Below are positions 51,930 to 64,000 of a DNA stretch of 64,000 nt, piece by piece. Origin of the DNA: Epiperipatus broadwayi (taxonomy: Eukaryota > Onychophora > Udeonychophora > Euonychophora > Peripatidae); NCBI GenBank assembly GCA_028023455.1, contig JAQFVV010013362.1, positions 62,001 through 126,000 on the forward strand. The letters are read 5' to 3'. The first letter of the stretch is position 1; the number at the start of each line of letters is the position of its first letter. Below the pieces are notes generated by a model. The model did no database searches, was not told the DNA's origin, and worked only from the letters and a program-made list of their open reading frames with translations. The position numbers and the translations under genes are program-made.

Positions 51930-52370
51930 AAAAATCAAGTCAGATGTCATATGACCTAATTTTAATAAAGCTCGTATTTACAAATGTTATATATAGAGTA
52001 CATAAAAATACACACTCTTATCAAGCTTTTAAAATACCCTCAACCCCAGATCGTGGTTTCTGCATCTAGCATCATCGGTGAAATGTTAGGGATTAAAAAT
52101 CCTAGAACTAGTCTAGCATTTTATCAATGCCTAACTATTGAGAAGAAAATCTGAAACTTTCAGACATTTAAATGTCCAAAAATCCAGCTATCTAACTCAA
52201 ATAGCCATATGTCTGAAAGTTTCAGATTTTCTTCTCAATAGTTAGGCATTGATAAAATGCTAGACTAGTTCTAGTGTTTTTAATCCCTAGTACCTCACTG
52301 ATGATGCTAGATGCAGAAACCACAGTCTGGGGTTGAGGGTATTTTAAAAGCTTGATAAGAGTGTTATATG
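51930..52370. repeat. Long palindrome, copy 5 of the foldback family
   Basis: Arms 52012-52168 and 52209-52364 (about 157 bp each) are inverted copies around a 40-bp loop. The right arm carries CTGATGA, TGC-TAGAT-GCA, GAAAC at 52298-52320; the left arm has the same with one core change (CCGATGA). The left tail at 51935-51985 mirrors the right tail of copy 4. Confidence 0.85.
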
Positions 52371-52469
52371 CATCTTTAGTAATAAAGTTGCAATTGCATC
52401 ATTCCCATTTATCTTCTCTGATTTAATTAATTATTTTTCCATAAAGTAGAGCAAATATTATTGTAAAAG

Positions 52470-52640
52470 TACCTATTTATGGCATGGGAAGATATAAAAT
52501 GCATAGTAATAGAAAATTATTTACTTCTTATTTTATATATTATTGTTTATCTACAGAAGATTTGTTTGTAAAGCATTTAGGGAATGTTCAACATCCACAT
52601 TGGCTTTCATTTTCATACACTTATCAGCTTTGTTGTAATA
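52470..52640 (+). pseudogene. Possible P4HA-like exon D
   Basis: After TTGTAAAAG the frame reads PIYGMGRYKMHSNRKLFTSY, then FIYYCLSTEDLF. 'NRKLFTSYF' resembles the P4HA segment '..KLFCRYf' that follows CRGE by about 15-20 residues, with Cys replaced by Thr. The rest is not convincing, the acceptor is weak and the phase does not match exon C. Tentative. Confidence 0.28.
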
Positions 52641-52644
52641 ATAA

Positions 52645-53258
52645 ATATCATCAAAGATCACTTTGAATAAATATTAATAATAGTAAAAAGTTTTACATAT
52701 GATTTTTTTTCTAAAGTACATACATTTTTTATACCTGCACATCCAATATGTAATGAATAGGGGGTTTGAACTCAGACTTTCACATGATCCTCAACTATCT
52801 ACATAATGTGTAATTTTTGTATATGAAGGCAAAATCAAAATAAATCACTGGCATGCACGTATATGAGAAAATTGGCATGTGAAATGTGAACTTAAACTTT
52901 AGAATTCAGTAATATTTGCAACTATATTACAAATAACTTCATTATAAATTGATATGACTACTTTTATCTAAATATATTTTTAGAATATTTTTAATTAGGT
53001 CACTGTCTCATTTTAAATTTAAAAGGTGTATCTTGAAAGGAGACTATGATGATGTCTGTATTTATTAATTTATTACTATATAATTCATTATGTAATAAAT
53101 ATATTTAATTTCTCACAAATGTGATGAATGCTGTGATATCTTAAACAGAAAAATATACTAAGCTTAGAACAGATCTTGTTCCGATATTGATAAAATGTGC
53201 CTTTTACAAAAAAAAAATCTAAACATCTTTGATCTTATATTTTTGGGGAGTAGATAAT
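52645..53258. other. AT-rich stretch, nothing recognised
   Basis: No coding or repeat signal supported. Confidence 0.4.
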
Positions 53259-53528
53259 GGTAGTCACCTGGTTTCTACCACCTACTAGTGGGCATTCCAG
53301 CCTTCATGGTGGGCGGTAAGGGTTTTGTCCCACCCTGAAGCACTTTCTTTTTTTTTTAAATTTAACTGACTTTTAAAAAAAATAATTACTCTGCTTCATA
53401 AATTTTATAAAGTAAAGTTACTTCCCTACTTTATAAATCACCATTACTGTGGAACTGTGGGCAGTTAGAAATTTTTACTACTAACAGAGCTACAAAAGTG
53501 GGCAGTAGATATAAAAAGGTTGACTACC
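53259..53528. mobile_element. hAT-like MITE, 270 bp
   Basis: It begins GGTAGTCACCTGG and ends, reversed, GGTAGTCAACCTTTTTATAT; both ends are followed by CTACTAGTGGGC / CTACTGCCCAC-type subterminal sequence. GC-richer than its surroundings. I could not fix a clean 8-bp target duplication. Confidence 0.7.
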
Positions 53529-53529
53529 C

Positions 53530-54690
53530 TCACTTTAGTTCAGCAACAATCATAATCAGCTTTAGTATTGAAGTAAATATACCCACAAGTGTTAAATAGT
53601 ATAAACAAAATTAATTTCCAAATTTACTTTCTTCTCTTTCAAGATAATTTTATTTGACCTATAAGTGATTACAAAAAAAAAAATAAAATAAAAAGATAAC
53701 AAGAAATAACTAGACAAGGTTACATGGTGGTATATACAAAGAAGAAATGATCCAAAAGTCAGTAGAATATAAAATGAATGATAGTGAAGAACTTAGCCTG
53801 TGGATGCAAGGTGAATATTATTCATCTAGTCTATAACGAAATACCTTTGTTAGTAAACCCTGTTTTGGCAAGTTATGGTTGGAGGGTTTTATTAACCTTT
53901 TAACCGCTAATTATATTATTGGTTGTATGAGGTAAAAATCAAATCTTTTAATTGGCCAACTCACAAACTGAAGACAAAGCCTATTGTTAAAACATATTCG
54001 CCTATAATAATAAATTCAACTCAGATACGTTTATAAAAAGTATATTACTAATTTTTCAGGTTATGAAGATAACGAAAGTTCTTTCAAAAATAAATTGCTA
54101 TTTATTTATTCTAAAATATTCAATTTTGGCAACATAAAAGCTATAATATAAACAAAAAGGTCGAATTTATGTTATAGAAAAGTAAATATTTCTTTTTACT
54201 AAATCTTAAATATTTTTACTAAAATCTTCAATATTTTTCGAAAATAATTTTGTTTTTTTAGTATTCTATCTGAAAATAATTTGCAATTTCTTAAAATATA
54301 CTTTTATAATACTTTAAATCATATTCGAAATGAAAATCTCAGCGTTTTTCTTTATTTTCTTTGATCAGGCAGTTTCTTTGTTCTTTCCAGCCAATCAGAA
54401 TGTCTTTTTCAGCTGAGAGCACCGTAACAACCAATCACAACTCATGTTCTTTCTTTGTTTAAGTTTAAATGCATTTTTTTTTTATTTTTTACTTGTAAAA
54501 TAAATCGGAAGAGGGCACCATCTTACAGAACTTTTAAAAACCTATTCAATACCTCTCAAACGAATATTTTAGCATAAGAACTGGCAGAGTTAGAGTGAAG
54601 TCAGATGTCGACGAGGAGCTTCGTAAGAGGCGGGAAAAGGGTTAAATCATAATAGATATTAAATCATAATAGATATTTTCATATAAATTA
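53530..54690. other. AT-rich stretch, nothing recognised
   Basis: Non-coding. Two CCAATCA motifs at about 54390-54440 are noted without further support as a promoter. Confidence 0.4.
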
Positions 54691-54691
54691 T

Positions 54692-55090
54692 TTAGGGGTT
54701 GTTTGGAGAGGTGCTGTTTAGACCACTTGTGAATTCCCAGGTTAGTATGGCCAGGTAGGGATCGGCCTCTCTCTTGTCTGTTTCTTGGATATTTTTAATT
54801 ATGCTGAGGAAGCAGTTATTGATTTCGTTAAGCAGTAATTTTTGAAAAATCACCTTGCATCTGGTCGACCAGATGGCAAAGTTTATGTAGGTGGCAAGCC
54901 TGATTTCAGAGAAAATGCCTCTATTTAAAACCCCTTCAAGAGATGTTAGATCTGGACCATTATTATCAATGTGTTTCTGGAAGTTTTGTCTTAGTCCTTG
55001 CCAGACTGGACTAAGGTGAAGGATATGGTCCATATCTTCTGGGCTGGAAAAACAGAGGCAACATATGGGATCTATGTCTACAATTAACAA
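54692..55090 (-). pseudogene. LINE C-terminal fragment with zinc-knuckle
   Basis: An open 132-aa frame reading PICCLCFSSPEDMDHILHLS, then RLATYINFAIWSTRCKVIFQ. C-x2-C-x8-H followed by 'HL.PVW' is the zinc-binding domain found after RT in several non-LTR retrotransposon clades. The fourth ligand, normally Cys, seems to be Ser. No RT precedes it in this copy. It is not part of the neighbouring RTE, whose 3' end lies 240 bp away. The family is not determined. Confidence 0.55.
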
Positions 55091-55281
55091 AGAAAGTGTT
55101 CTTGATATGTTATTTAAAAATATTTTTCTTAGATTTATTGTTAATCAAATCTTAGAAAATAATGTCGACCAACAGAAAGGCGAAAAACTATTAATTTGAC
55201 ATGGGTGTATTAATTTTTTTTTTGTTTAATATTAAATAATTTATTTACTAAATGTAAAATAACTGAAACATACAGGCTTAT

Positions 55282-55282
<1 letters not shown>

Positions 55283-55314
<32 letters not shown>

Positions 55315-55326
55315 ATGTGTGTGTGT
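55283..55326. repeat. (TA)n(TG)n compound microsatellite
   Basis: It abuts the 3' tail of the RTE element. Confidence 0.9.
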
Positions 55327-55333
55327 AAAATAT

Positions 55334-58300
55334 ATCATCATCATCAACCATTATCAATCCACTGCAGGATGAAGGTCTCTCCAAGTTTAATTCATCTTCT
55401 CCAATATTTAGCTTCTCTTCTCCACAACACCCCTGCACATTTTATTATTTCATCCATCCATCCCACATGTGGTCTCTTTCTGGGTCTTTTACAATCTCTC
55501 GGAATCCAGTTTAAAATTTCAATTGTCCATCTATTATCATCTCTTCTAGCAATATGTCCAGCCCAACTCCATTTCAATCTTTTAATTTTTTCAATAAGGT
55601 CAGTAAGACCTGTTTGTTGTCTTACCCATACATTGCGTTTTCGATCTCTTCTTGTTACTCCCAACATACATCTCTCCATACTCTTTTGAGTGGTCTGAAG
55701 TCTCTGTATTGCTCTTCTATTAAGTGTCCAAGTCTCAGATCCATAAGTAAGAACTGGTAAAACACATTTGTTAAAAACCATCCTTTTCAAACACATAGGC
55801 ATATTTCCTTTTAGTATCAAGTTATTTCTACCAAAAGCACTCCAACCAAGTTTAATTCTATGATTAATTTCCTCCATTATGTTTCCATCTGTATTAATAA
55901 TCTGACCAAGGTATTTGTAACTATTAACTTCTTCTAATTCTTCATAATCAATCTTTATTTTCATATTTTGAGCAAATCGATTGAACATTACTTTAGTCTT
56001 TTTAACATTTATCTTTAGTCCTACTTTTCTACTTTCATCTGCTAACTCCTGCAACATTCCCTGCAGCTCTGAAGCATTATTTGCAAAAACAACTACATCA
56101 TCTGTGAAATCTAAATGACTTAAATACTCTCCATTTACTTTCACTCCTTTAGTTTCCCATTTTAATCCACAAAATACTTCTTGCAGCACTGCTGTAAAGA
56201 GTTTTGGAGATATGGAGTCACATTGCCTTACACCTTTCTCAATGTTGATTTTTCCAGTATCATTATGTAATCTAATTGTTGCTGTTGCATTTTTAGAAAT
56301 ATTCTTTAAAATATGACAATATCCTGGATCTATACTTTGATGATCCAATGCTTTAATCACTGAAGAAATGTGTATAGAATCGAATGCCTTTTCATAATCT
56401 ACAAATCCAAAACATAATGACAACTCATATTCGTTTGTCCTTTCCATGACTTCTCTCAATACCTGGATATGATCTATTGTACTAAAACCACTTTTAAATC
56501 CAGCTTGTTCTCTTGGTTGGTGGAAATCCAAAGTTCTCTATAGACGAGTTGTAATTATCTTGGTAAAAAATTTATATAAAACTGATAAAAGGCTGATAGG
56601 TCTGTAATTTCTAATATCTTCTTTATCACCTTTTTTAAATATTAATATTATTACTGCATTCTTCCAATCTTCCGGTACATCTTTATCATTTAGACATTTG
56701 GTATATAACTTTACTAAAATTGTTTCTATTTCTTCACCTGCTTCTTTTAATATATCAATTATAATTCCATCATTTCCTGGAGCCTTTCCTTTCTTCATAT
56801 ATTTAATTGCATGTCTCACTTCTTTATTTAAAATTCTGGGCAATTCGGAATATGTAATATATATAGGAGGTACTTGTTCTTTATTACTATATAATTCTTG
56901 ATAAAAATCTTCTACCAATTTCATGATGTCATCTCTCTTTTTAGTAATAATTCCATCTTTTTTTCTTATTGCAGATATAAATTTTCTACCAATACCAAAA
57001 TGTTGTTTAACATTCTTGAGATTTTTATTTTCTTCTACGGCTTTCCTTGCTATTTCACAATTATACTTTCTTATATCATTTTCAACTTTTTTCTGTACCA
57101 TTTTACAAAGTTCGAGATATTCAATTCTTTTTAATAGATCGTTTTTGTATATTCATATTCCTTCTTTTCTTCATAAATTCTCTAGTCTCAGTAGAAATTT
57201 TATTAGTCAATTGCTGCTTTTTTTCTACCAGCTATCTTTGTTGCAGTTTTTAAAAGTGTATCAGTTATTTTCATATTAATTTCATCCAAATATGAATCAT
57301 GTTCAAAATCTCCTAACACTTGAAACCTATTTGTAAGTTCTAATTTAAATCCATTAGAATGTTTCTGAAGATTAGGAATATCAACTGTAAATATTGTTTT
57401 TCTTAATAATTTTTGTCTCTCTAGTTTTCCTTTAACATGCAACTTACACCTTACTAATCGATGATCACTTCCTGTGTTAAATTTATTAAGAACATTACAA
57501 TCTTGAAATATGTATTTTGTGTTAGTCAAAATATAATCCAATTCTGCTGTACCTTCATTTGGATGCTTACATGTCCATTTCCTTTTAACATTTTTCTCAA
57601 AAAATGAATTCATAATATAAAGTTTTTCTTTTTCTGCAAACTCCACAAGTCTATGTCCTCTCATTTCTATTACCATAACCAATATTACCTACAGCAATTT
57701 CATCTTTCATTTGTTTACCAATTCTAGCATTAAAGTCTCCCATAACAATTTTAAAATGTTGTTTACTCTGATCAAAAGCCTTTTGTACATCCATATAAAA
57801 ATCTTCTACTACTTCATTACTATGAGAACTTGTTGGGGCATAAACCTGAATTATCTGCATTTGGTATCTGCTATTAAGTTGTATAACTAATCTTGCCACT
57901 CTATCCGATACACCATCAATCTCCACAATATTGTTCTTCCACTTTTTATTTATAATGAATCCTACTCCACTTGTATTTCCAATATGTGTGCCTTTATAAT
58001 ATAGTATATGGCCACTTTTTAAATCAATTGTTTCTTCTCCTTTTCTTCTAACTTCACAAAGTCCAATAATGTCCCATTTAATATAAGACAGTAATTCTTC
58101 TAATTCTTGCAATATTCCTTCACTTGAAAGTGATCTGCAGTTGTAAGTACCTAAATAAAAAGTCATCATCAAATGGCAGCCTGGGTTCGCTATCAGTGGA
58201 TTCTTAGCACCCTCCGCCTTCGACCAACAACCGCTGCCTTGGTTGGTGACTTTACAGCCTCCTTGGAATAAGGGCCATGCTTTATTTTTGTCTGTCATAA

Positions 58301-58640
58301 TTGTATCAATGTATTGCAAAAATATTTATCATTTACACAAACATTCATTCTGCCTTATCAGGCACTGAGAAGAAAGACCATGGTGTTTCTTGATCTTAAA
58401 CTCAGAGGTAAAAACCCAATAAACTCACCACCCTGGCTAATGTGTGTTGGTGAGCAGCCCATCCAAGTTCGTATACTATATGAATAATCACATAGTAATA
58501 ATAGCTGCAACAACAAGAACGTATGGAGTGGACATTAGGAATTTGCCCTGCTCGGTTCCTTTAAGACCTCCAAAAGGAATCAAAGTGTCTCCTTTCAGTT
58601 AATAGCAAACTCCTTTCTGCAGCCTGTGTCTATATATGTA
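55334..58640 (-). mobile_element. RTE-clade LINE, near full length
   Basis: About 3.3 kb, the usual RTE size, with a short 5' UTR (about 58320-58640), an APE-type endonuclease, RT and a very short 3' end closing in a TTGATGATGATGATA tail. Three 5'-truncated relatives with the same tail lie at 35432, 40082 and 60512, all on the minus strand. Confidence 0.85.
55392..58319 (-). pseudogene. RTE polyprotein: AP-endonuclease + reverse transcriptase, broken
   Basis: Endonuclease (58319-57651): LGTYNCRSLSSEG, GLCEVRRKGEE with the catalytic Glu, VMGDFNARIG. A frameshift near 57660 leads to LDYILTN and GSDHRLVRCKL with the catalytic Asp-His (57682-57203). Such endonucleases are often annotated as 'craniofacial development protein 2-like'. 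RT part 1 (57101-56538) has [11 protein letters not shown] and [19 protein letters not shown]. An in-frame TAG at 56538-56540 then interrupts it. RT part 2 continues in the same frame to 55392: QPREQAGFKSGFSTIDHIQV, FVDYEKAFDSI, VRQCDSISPKLF (usual VRQGD), and LDFTDDVVVF with both catalytic Asp kept but FADD changed to FTDD. One frameshift in the endonuclease, a gap between endonuclease and RT (57203-57101), and one nonsense codon make it inactive. Confidence 0.9.
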
Positions 58641-58827
58641 AAATACTTTTTTGAAAAAAAAAAAAACTCTATTGTTAATGAATTCATGTGGTAAGTGAAT
58701 ATAAAATTATTTGCAGAAAACTTGTTAATAATGAACCGTACTGCAAAAATAAGAAATTTTAAAGCAATATTGAGTGTGTCTTCTTTATTGCAAATGAAGA
58801 AATGTTTATTACTGAAGATGTATGTTT

Positions 58828-59525
58828 TAATCATAACAATCATAAGGGATCACTCCACTACACGTGCTGTAAACTGAAAAAAAAAAAAACAATTATAAGG
58901 AATACTCCCCTTCCCAAACACCAACATGTGTAGTGGATCGATCCCTAAAACTTGTTACAGATTAAAACATAGCACTATATAAATAAATAACTCTATCTAT
59001 AATATTACATATTATACTGATGTGTTGTAAATTGTGAATAAATTCGCAAACATCAATAATTAAAACATAACAAATGGAATTAAAAGTGACTAATTGGTAT
59101 CTCCAGCTCTCATTTCCAAATGATCAAGATATACATATACGTTTAGGTTAAAAAGAGTGAGTGGATTCATTCTATCCTTCCAAAACACTTAAAATTCCTT
59201 AAAAGAGTTAATTAGTGTACAGAAAAATCTTAAGCTTTTGAAAAATGAAAGCAAGGAAATATTAATTAATCAGCTGTAATTCCAGTTGCTATGTTTTAAT
59301 TATTGATGTCTGTGAATTTTTTACAATTTGTGGAGTAATAGATGTAATATTGAACACATATATAATGAGTAACTTATTTATATAGTGCTATGTTTTAATT
59401 TGTAACAATCATTAGGGATAACTCCACAACACATGCTTGTGTTTGGAAAAGAGAATATTCCTTAAAAGTATTTATTAGTCTACAGCGCATGTATAGTGGA
59501 ATGATTCCTAATGATTATCAAATAA
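58828..59525. repeat. Foldback element with ~240-bp imperfect arms
   Basis: 58828-59090 and 59270-59525 are inverted copies (ATCATAAGGGATCACTCCAC, TTAAAACATAGCACTATATA, CATCAATAATTAAAACATA and their reverse complements). Each arm also contains a smaller inverted pair, GGGATCACTCCACTACACGT against TGTGTAGTGGATCGATCCCT. MITE-like. Confidence 0.75.
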
Positions 59526-59687
59526 TACGTGTAATAATGCTCAAGGCTGCATGTGTTTGTAAGTAATCATTTTAAAATCCAGTCAACACTTAGACAATCC
59601 CAATATCAATATCAATCAACAAATTTAAACTGTGGCCAAGGCAACCTCATATATATATATATTAATTCTAATGTTTTCACGGATAAA

Positions 59688-59848
59688 ATATGTCATATTA
59701 TTATTACTATTTGCGGGATATTCCGTGTAGTGAAAAAAGCTAAATGCTGACGTTTCAGTACAATATCAAGTAGCTTCCTCATAGCGTCCTCTTTCTCAAA
59801 TCATAAGAATGCACGGAATATCCCACAATTAGTAATAATAATATGACA
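59688..59848. repeat. Inverted-repeat element with hammerhead-like core
   Basis: The ends ATATGTCATATTATTATTAC and GGGATATTCCGTG are mirrored at the right (CACGGAATATCCC, GTAATAATAATATGACATAT), ~40-bp arms. The middle on the minus strand (59752-59784) has a CTATGAGGA-like box, a long stem candidate and GAAACGTCAGC. Confidence 0.65.
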
Positions 59849-60511
59849 TATATATATATGTATATGCAATTTAAAACATTTTGCAGTATTACTATGTATT
59901 AGTTTTTTGCTTTTGCTTAAAATGCATAAAAGATTTTATTTTTACCAGTAAAAATCTTCGTTATAACATATATATAAAACTTACCATTAACTACCTGATT
60001 TCGAAAGTAATTTACAAGAACGAGTCAAAGCTTAATAAACTAATCGAATACCAATAATCTTTTGTTAAAACGATATTAGTAGATCAAAATGAATTCCTCG
60101 TTTTACTCTGGATAAAGATCTTTAAATACACAAAAGTGATAACACACTATTGAAACAGCATTTATAAGCCTAAAAAAAATTAATATTTTAAAACTTAAAA
60201 CCTCATTCTGTTTCAGTCAACTATTATAACTCATATTCTATCTACTATTTTATTATGTAATAAAAGGGAAAACATATTTTGTTTATATATTGCCATGAAA
60301 ACATTATGAATAGTCTACTGATTTTTAAACATTAGCTATTATGATGTCAATATCTAAAAGTAGTAATACAATTCCTCAAATGGTATACAAACTCTTTAAC
60401 ATCAAATGTTCCCAAAATTGTTAATATCAAGTTTATCATTGCTATAAGCTGTGAGGCAGCTTATGTAAACGGTCATTTTACAAATGCACTGCACTTGTAA
60501 ATAACCACACC
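59849..60511. other. AT-rich stretch, nothing recognised
   Basis: No coding or repeat signal supported. Confidence 0.4.
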
Positions 60512-60820
60512 CATTATCATCATCAACCATTATCAATCCACTGCAGGATGAAGGTCTCTCCAAGTTTAATCCATTTTCTCCAATCTTTAGCTTCTCGTCT
60601 CCACATCAGCCCTGCACACTTTCTCATCTGATCAATCCATTCATCTCCCATGTGGTTACTTTCTGGAACTTTTACAATCTCTTGGAACCCAGTGTAAGAC
60701 TTCAATTGTCCTTCTATTATCATCTCTTCTAGCAATATGTTCAGCCCAACTCCACTTCAATCTTTTAATTTTTTCGATGATGTCAGTAACACCTGTTTGT
60801 TCTCTTACCCATACATTGTG
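60512..60820 (-). mobile_element. RTE LINE 3' fragment
   Basis: About 300 bp almost identical to the 3' end of the 55334 copy, including GGAGAGACCTTCATCCTGCA and the TGATGATGATAATGG tail on the minus strand; 5' truncated. Confidence 0.85.
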
Positions 60821-60937
60821 TGTTCAAGAGTTTACCTTGACAATAGTGGATGCCAGTTTCTAAAAATATCGGTTTATAATAGAAAATGCATGGTTTTACC
60901 CAAAAATATTTTATCTACACCATACAACCATGAAAAC

Positions 60938-60938
<1 letters not shown>

Positions 60939-61009
<71 letters not shown>
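60939..61009. repeat. (TA)n microsatellite
   Basis: About 70 bp of pure TA, directly before the next foldback repeat. Confidence 0.97.
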
Positions 61010-61014
<5 letters not shown>

Positions 61015-61320
61015 TCTAAAGAGCTTTCCAATAGCTCTTAACAAGCTTATCAGAATATCTCAGCTACAGACTGTTTTCTGCTTCTGGTTTCCTCAGTGAG
61101 GTGTTAGGATATTCAAGCATTAGATTTAAAATAACAGACCAAGCCCAGCATTTATCTAATGGTTAACTATTAAGTAGCACCTCACTGAAGCAATAGAAAT
61201 AGAAAATGTTATGGGGTTAGGAATATTTTGAAAAGCTTGGTAAGAGCTATTAGGGAAGCTTGTTAAATTAGGTCATGTGATTTATGATTTGATTTCTTTG
61301 CATATATATATATGTTACAT
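61010..61320. repeat. Foldback repeat, copy 6
   Basis: Left AGAGCTTTCCAATAGCTCTT, AACAAGCTT is mirrored by AAGCTTGGTAAGAGCTATTA. It has a hammerhead-like core on the minus strand (61074-61096: CTGAGGA, stem, GAAAAC). The right tail TTAGGTCATGTGATTTATGA is shared with copies at 34.3 and 51.7 kb. Confidence 0.7.
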
Positions 61321-64000
61321 TATTTTTATTAGTAAACATATAAAAAAAAAGTTCGCCAATAAATACTCTTTTTTTTTAAGAATTAAAAATAAAAAAAAAT
61401 CATCTTAAACTCACATATATATAAAATCGCACAGATAAATAATTATTAAAATAAAACTTTATTAAAGAAAAAGTATTTTAAAAACAAAAACTTAAAAAGA
61501 TTTAGAGATAAAAATATATCTTTAATCTTGGAAAACACATTCAATGGAAATGATTGTTTTAATTAGTTAAATGTAAACCAGCCTGGGGCATTTAAATGTA
61601 AAACATCGGTCAGATAGGAAAACAATAGAAACTGTTAGCAAATAAAAAGAAATCCCTATGGAATCAGACCTCAGCGAAAGGATCATCGCATCGATGATGT
61701 AATGTAAATTCAATCCTTCAAATTAATATAAAAGGACTAGTTTGAAAATTATTAAGGAGTATTACAATGTGACTATATGTATTAGTATGGAGTTGGAGGT
61801 GAAGGGATTGACAGACGCACTTTCAATTCCTTCAGCTGTTAAAGAAAAGGGAGTGAAACATCATTTTCTTCATTGAGGACCAGTTAAAGCAAAAACCTCC
61901 AGATGAATAAATAAAGCAATGGCTAAATGGATACCAATATCTTCAGGATGGCATGGGAATTCCCGTTCAAACTTACAAACAACAGATAAAGATGAACTAT
62001 TTAAAACCATAAGAACTTTACAATTAATGAACATTAAATTAAAAACTTTTCATATTTAAAATAATTGCATTAGTTTCCTATCTGACTAAAGTAGTTAAAA
62101 TGTTATTTGATGTATTTTTTATTTATTTGTTTAAAATCATTTCCATTTATTTAATTTTGTTCTTTAAGTTTATTTATGATTTCTGTATTCCGATAAATTA
62201 AAATATATCAATGGTAAACTTAAGTCAGGCGTGAATGGCTATATAGATTTGTAAAGTTATATTAGGGGAGGGTAATCTTAGGTTATTTGTGTCGTTGTTA
62301 AATTGGGTCAATGGATTAGATATATTGGTGTGATTAGTAGATGTAATATCAGATTTGCTACGGGCAGAATCATTTCATATGCCGCACTCACCCGTTTGCC
62401 TTTGGAAGGAATTATAAGACGGAGAATGCAGTTCCTTTCTATGGAGTTTTTTTATTGCTCTTCTTGTCAGATAGATGTCATATTCTTATTTGATGAGAGC
62501 AATTTCTTCTCTTAACTTTTTGGTGCTGCCATATTTCATATTACATTAAATGCATCAATATATCAGATAAATTGACGTCAGTTTTGGCTGTGAACCTTTA
62601 GCCTAAGGTTAAATGGGGATAGAATGTTTTATTTTCAAATGCAAATCTATGTAGTCTATTCATACTCGACACTAAATAAAAATGCATTAAATTTAAGTTG
62701 TTTATAGACGCTTGCATGGATTGGTTATCGGTTAAGTATGTTTTGGGTTTTCATATTTGATCAAAATATATAGACATTCGATAAATAATGATACCTTACG
62801 GTGAGTATCTAAAATGTATTTATTCGGATGTCTTTTAAGTTATTGGTGACAATGCAAGTATCTTATGGTGAATATTATTGGGTTACTTATAAATTTCCCT
62901 CTGCAATTGTCAGTATCAATGATTTTATATTTTGATTGTTTATGTTTATTTGAAATGTTTTTAACCGTTGTAATCTATGTAACCGATCTATACTCAACAT
63001 TATTAAAACAATTTTTTATAATTCCATCTGTGCAAACTTAATTAAAATGTAAACTTATAATATAATAGAAATTAAAATGTAAATTAAAATCTAAAGTAAA
63101 GTTAAAAAATAATGTTAAATGTTAAAATGTAAACTGATACTAAAACAATTTTCAATCTTATATATATATATATATATATATGCATAAATAAATAAATTGT
63201 ATGTTAATTACTGGCAGTGGCTTATTTTATTCTTTTTTTATATATACTCTTATATTATATTATTAAATCTCTGCTATTCCACTTAGCTAGTGACATGGGC
63301 TAACGACCAGATGCAAAATTTAAAAAAAAAAATATTTTTTTTTACTTACGTATCTGCCTACTTTATAAATTTTTCTAGGTTCAAATACCTAGATGGCGCC
63401 CTGTAGTGCAGATTACATTAAGTGCTATTCTCCGGATCGTTACAATATATATGTGTGTGTGTGAGTGTATGTGTGTAATAAATTAAGTTTGTTATCTGTA
63501 TTTTTTCAAAAATATATGTAATATTCAAATCAATATGTAATGGTCATGTATGTATATCTGCATAACAGAATCTAGAATCCAGGCAAAGAGAGCAAAGCTG
63601 ACCAGAGTGTGAGGCTCTGAATTTGACTGCACTTCAACTCATCTGCCAGAACTCTATGACTCAGGGTCCTATGAATGACCAACTTGAAGTTACACATACC
63701 ATACCATTTTATTCACGGCCAACATAGGTCAGGGAGAAATAATTAGACTCTGATAAATAAAAGAAAGGCTCTTAATTTGACTAAATATATTATACAATTA
63801 ATTGAAATATGTTCATCAATGCATAGTTTTTCACATCCATATTTTATACATAATTAAAATTTAGAATGGGACTGAATTGACTAAGAACAAAATATACTAA
63901 ATTAATTATATGTTTATTTATGAGTAAACAAAAATAAAATATAACTACGTAACTTCTGTATAGAATGCATGCAGGCAGTTGAATGAATGAAGACATAACA
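61321..64000. other. AT-rich stretch, nothing recognised
   Basis: Only short (TA)n/(TG)n runs (63158-63181, 63445-63480). A 70-aa frame at 62303-62515 has ordinary composition but no recognisable family. Confidence 0.45.

Noticed and set aside
62303-62515. 70-aa frame
   Set aside because: No homology, codon pattern or context to support it.

Overview
The window is AT-rich animal DNA, mostly non-coding and packed with transposable elements and long microsatellites: (TA)n, (TAA)n, GATA/TATC. Protein signal comes almost only from retroelements, DNA transposons and a few exons of one host gene. A large repeat-rich invertebrate genome fits, with 24-kb introns, abundant Penelope-like elements, RTE LINEs, a ZBED5-type hAT and tRNA-derived SINEs. 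A cephalopod mollusc is my best guess, but it is inference and not proven here.

Host gene: on the + strand I find dispersed exons resembling the peptide-binding half of prolyl 4-hydroxylase alpha subunit (P4HA). They lie at 1489-1662, 25800-26017, 50194-50363 and tentatively 52470-52640, separated by two introns of about 24 kb. The first junction is phase-compatible. An in-frame TGA, later phase mismatches and loss of a conserved Cys pair suggest a decayed or strongly diverged paralogue.

Intron 1 (1663-25799) holds the most striking object: a 12.15-kb LTR retrotransposon (13446-25599) with very long LTRs (4275 and 4453 bp). Its 3.4-kb internal region has no recognisable pol but one intact 508-aa coiled-coil ORF, a polypurine tract, and three tandem diverged copies of a primer-binding site resembling the tRNA-Lys(CUU) 3' end. 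An older solo LTR of the same family lies reversed at 3859-8168. Both insertions sit inside AT dinucleotide runs with 4-bp ATAT flanks. The 3' LTR carries a fold-back rearrangement.

Intron 2 (26018-50193) holds a hAT transposon (30683-33802) inserted with an 8-bp target duplication into a SINE-like repeat, four Penelope-like fragments (one nested in another, two sharing a tRNA-like 3' segment), two RTE LINE fragments, a non-autonomous hAT element (45990-46696) and several long palindromes.

The right end (50.4-64 kb) contains foldback repeats, a hAT-type MITE, a LINE C-terminal zinc-knuckle fragment, a near-full-length broken RTE LINE (55334-58640, minus) and one more 3' fragment. Short sequences with a hammerhead-ribozyme-like core (CTGANGA, small stem, GAAAC) recur in several repeat families and may be the shared functional part of these mobile units.
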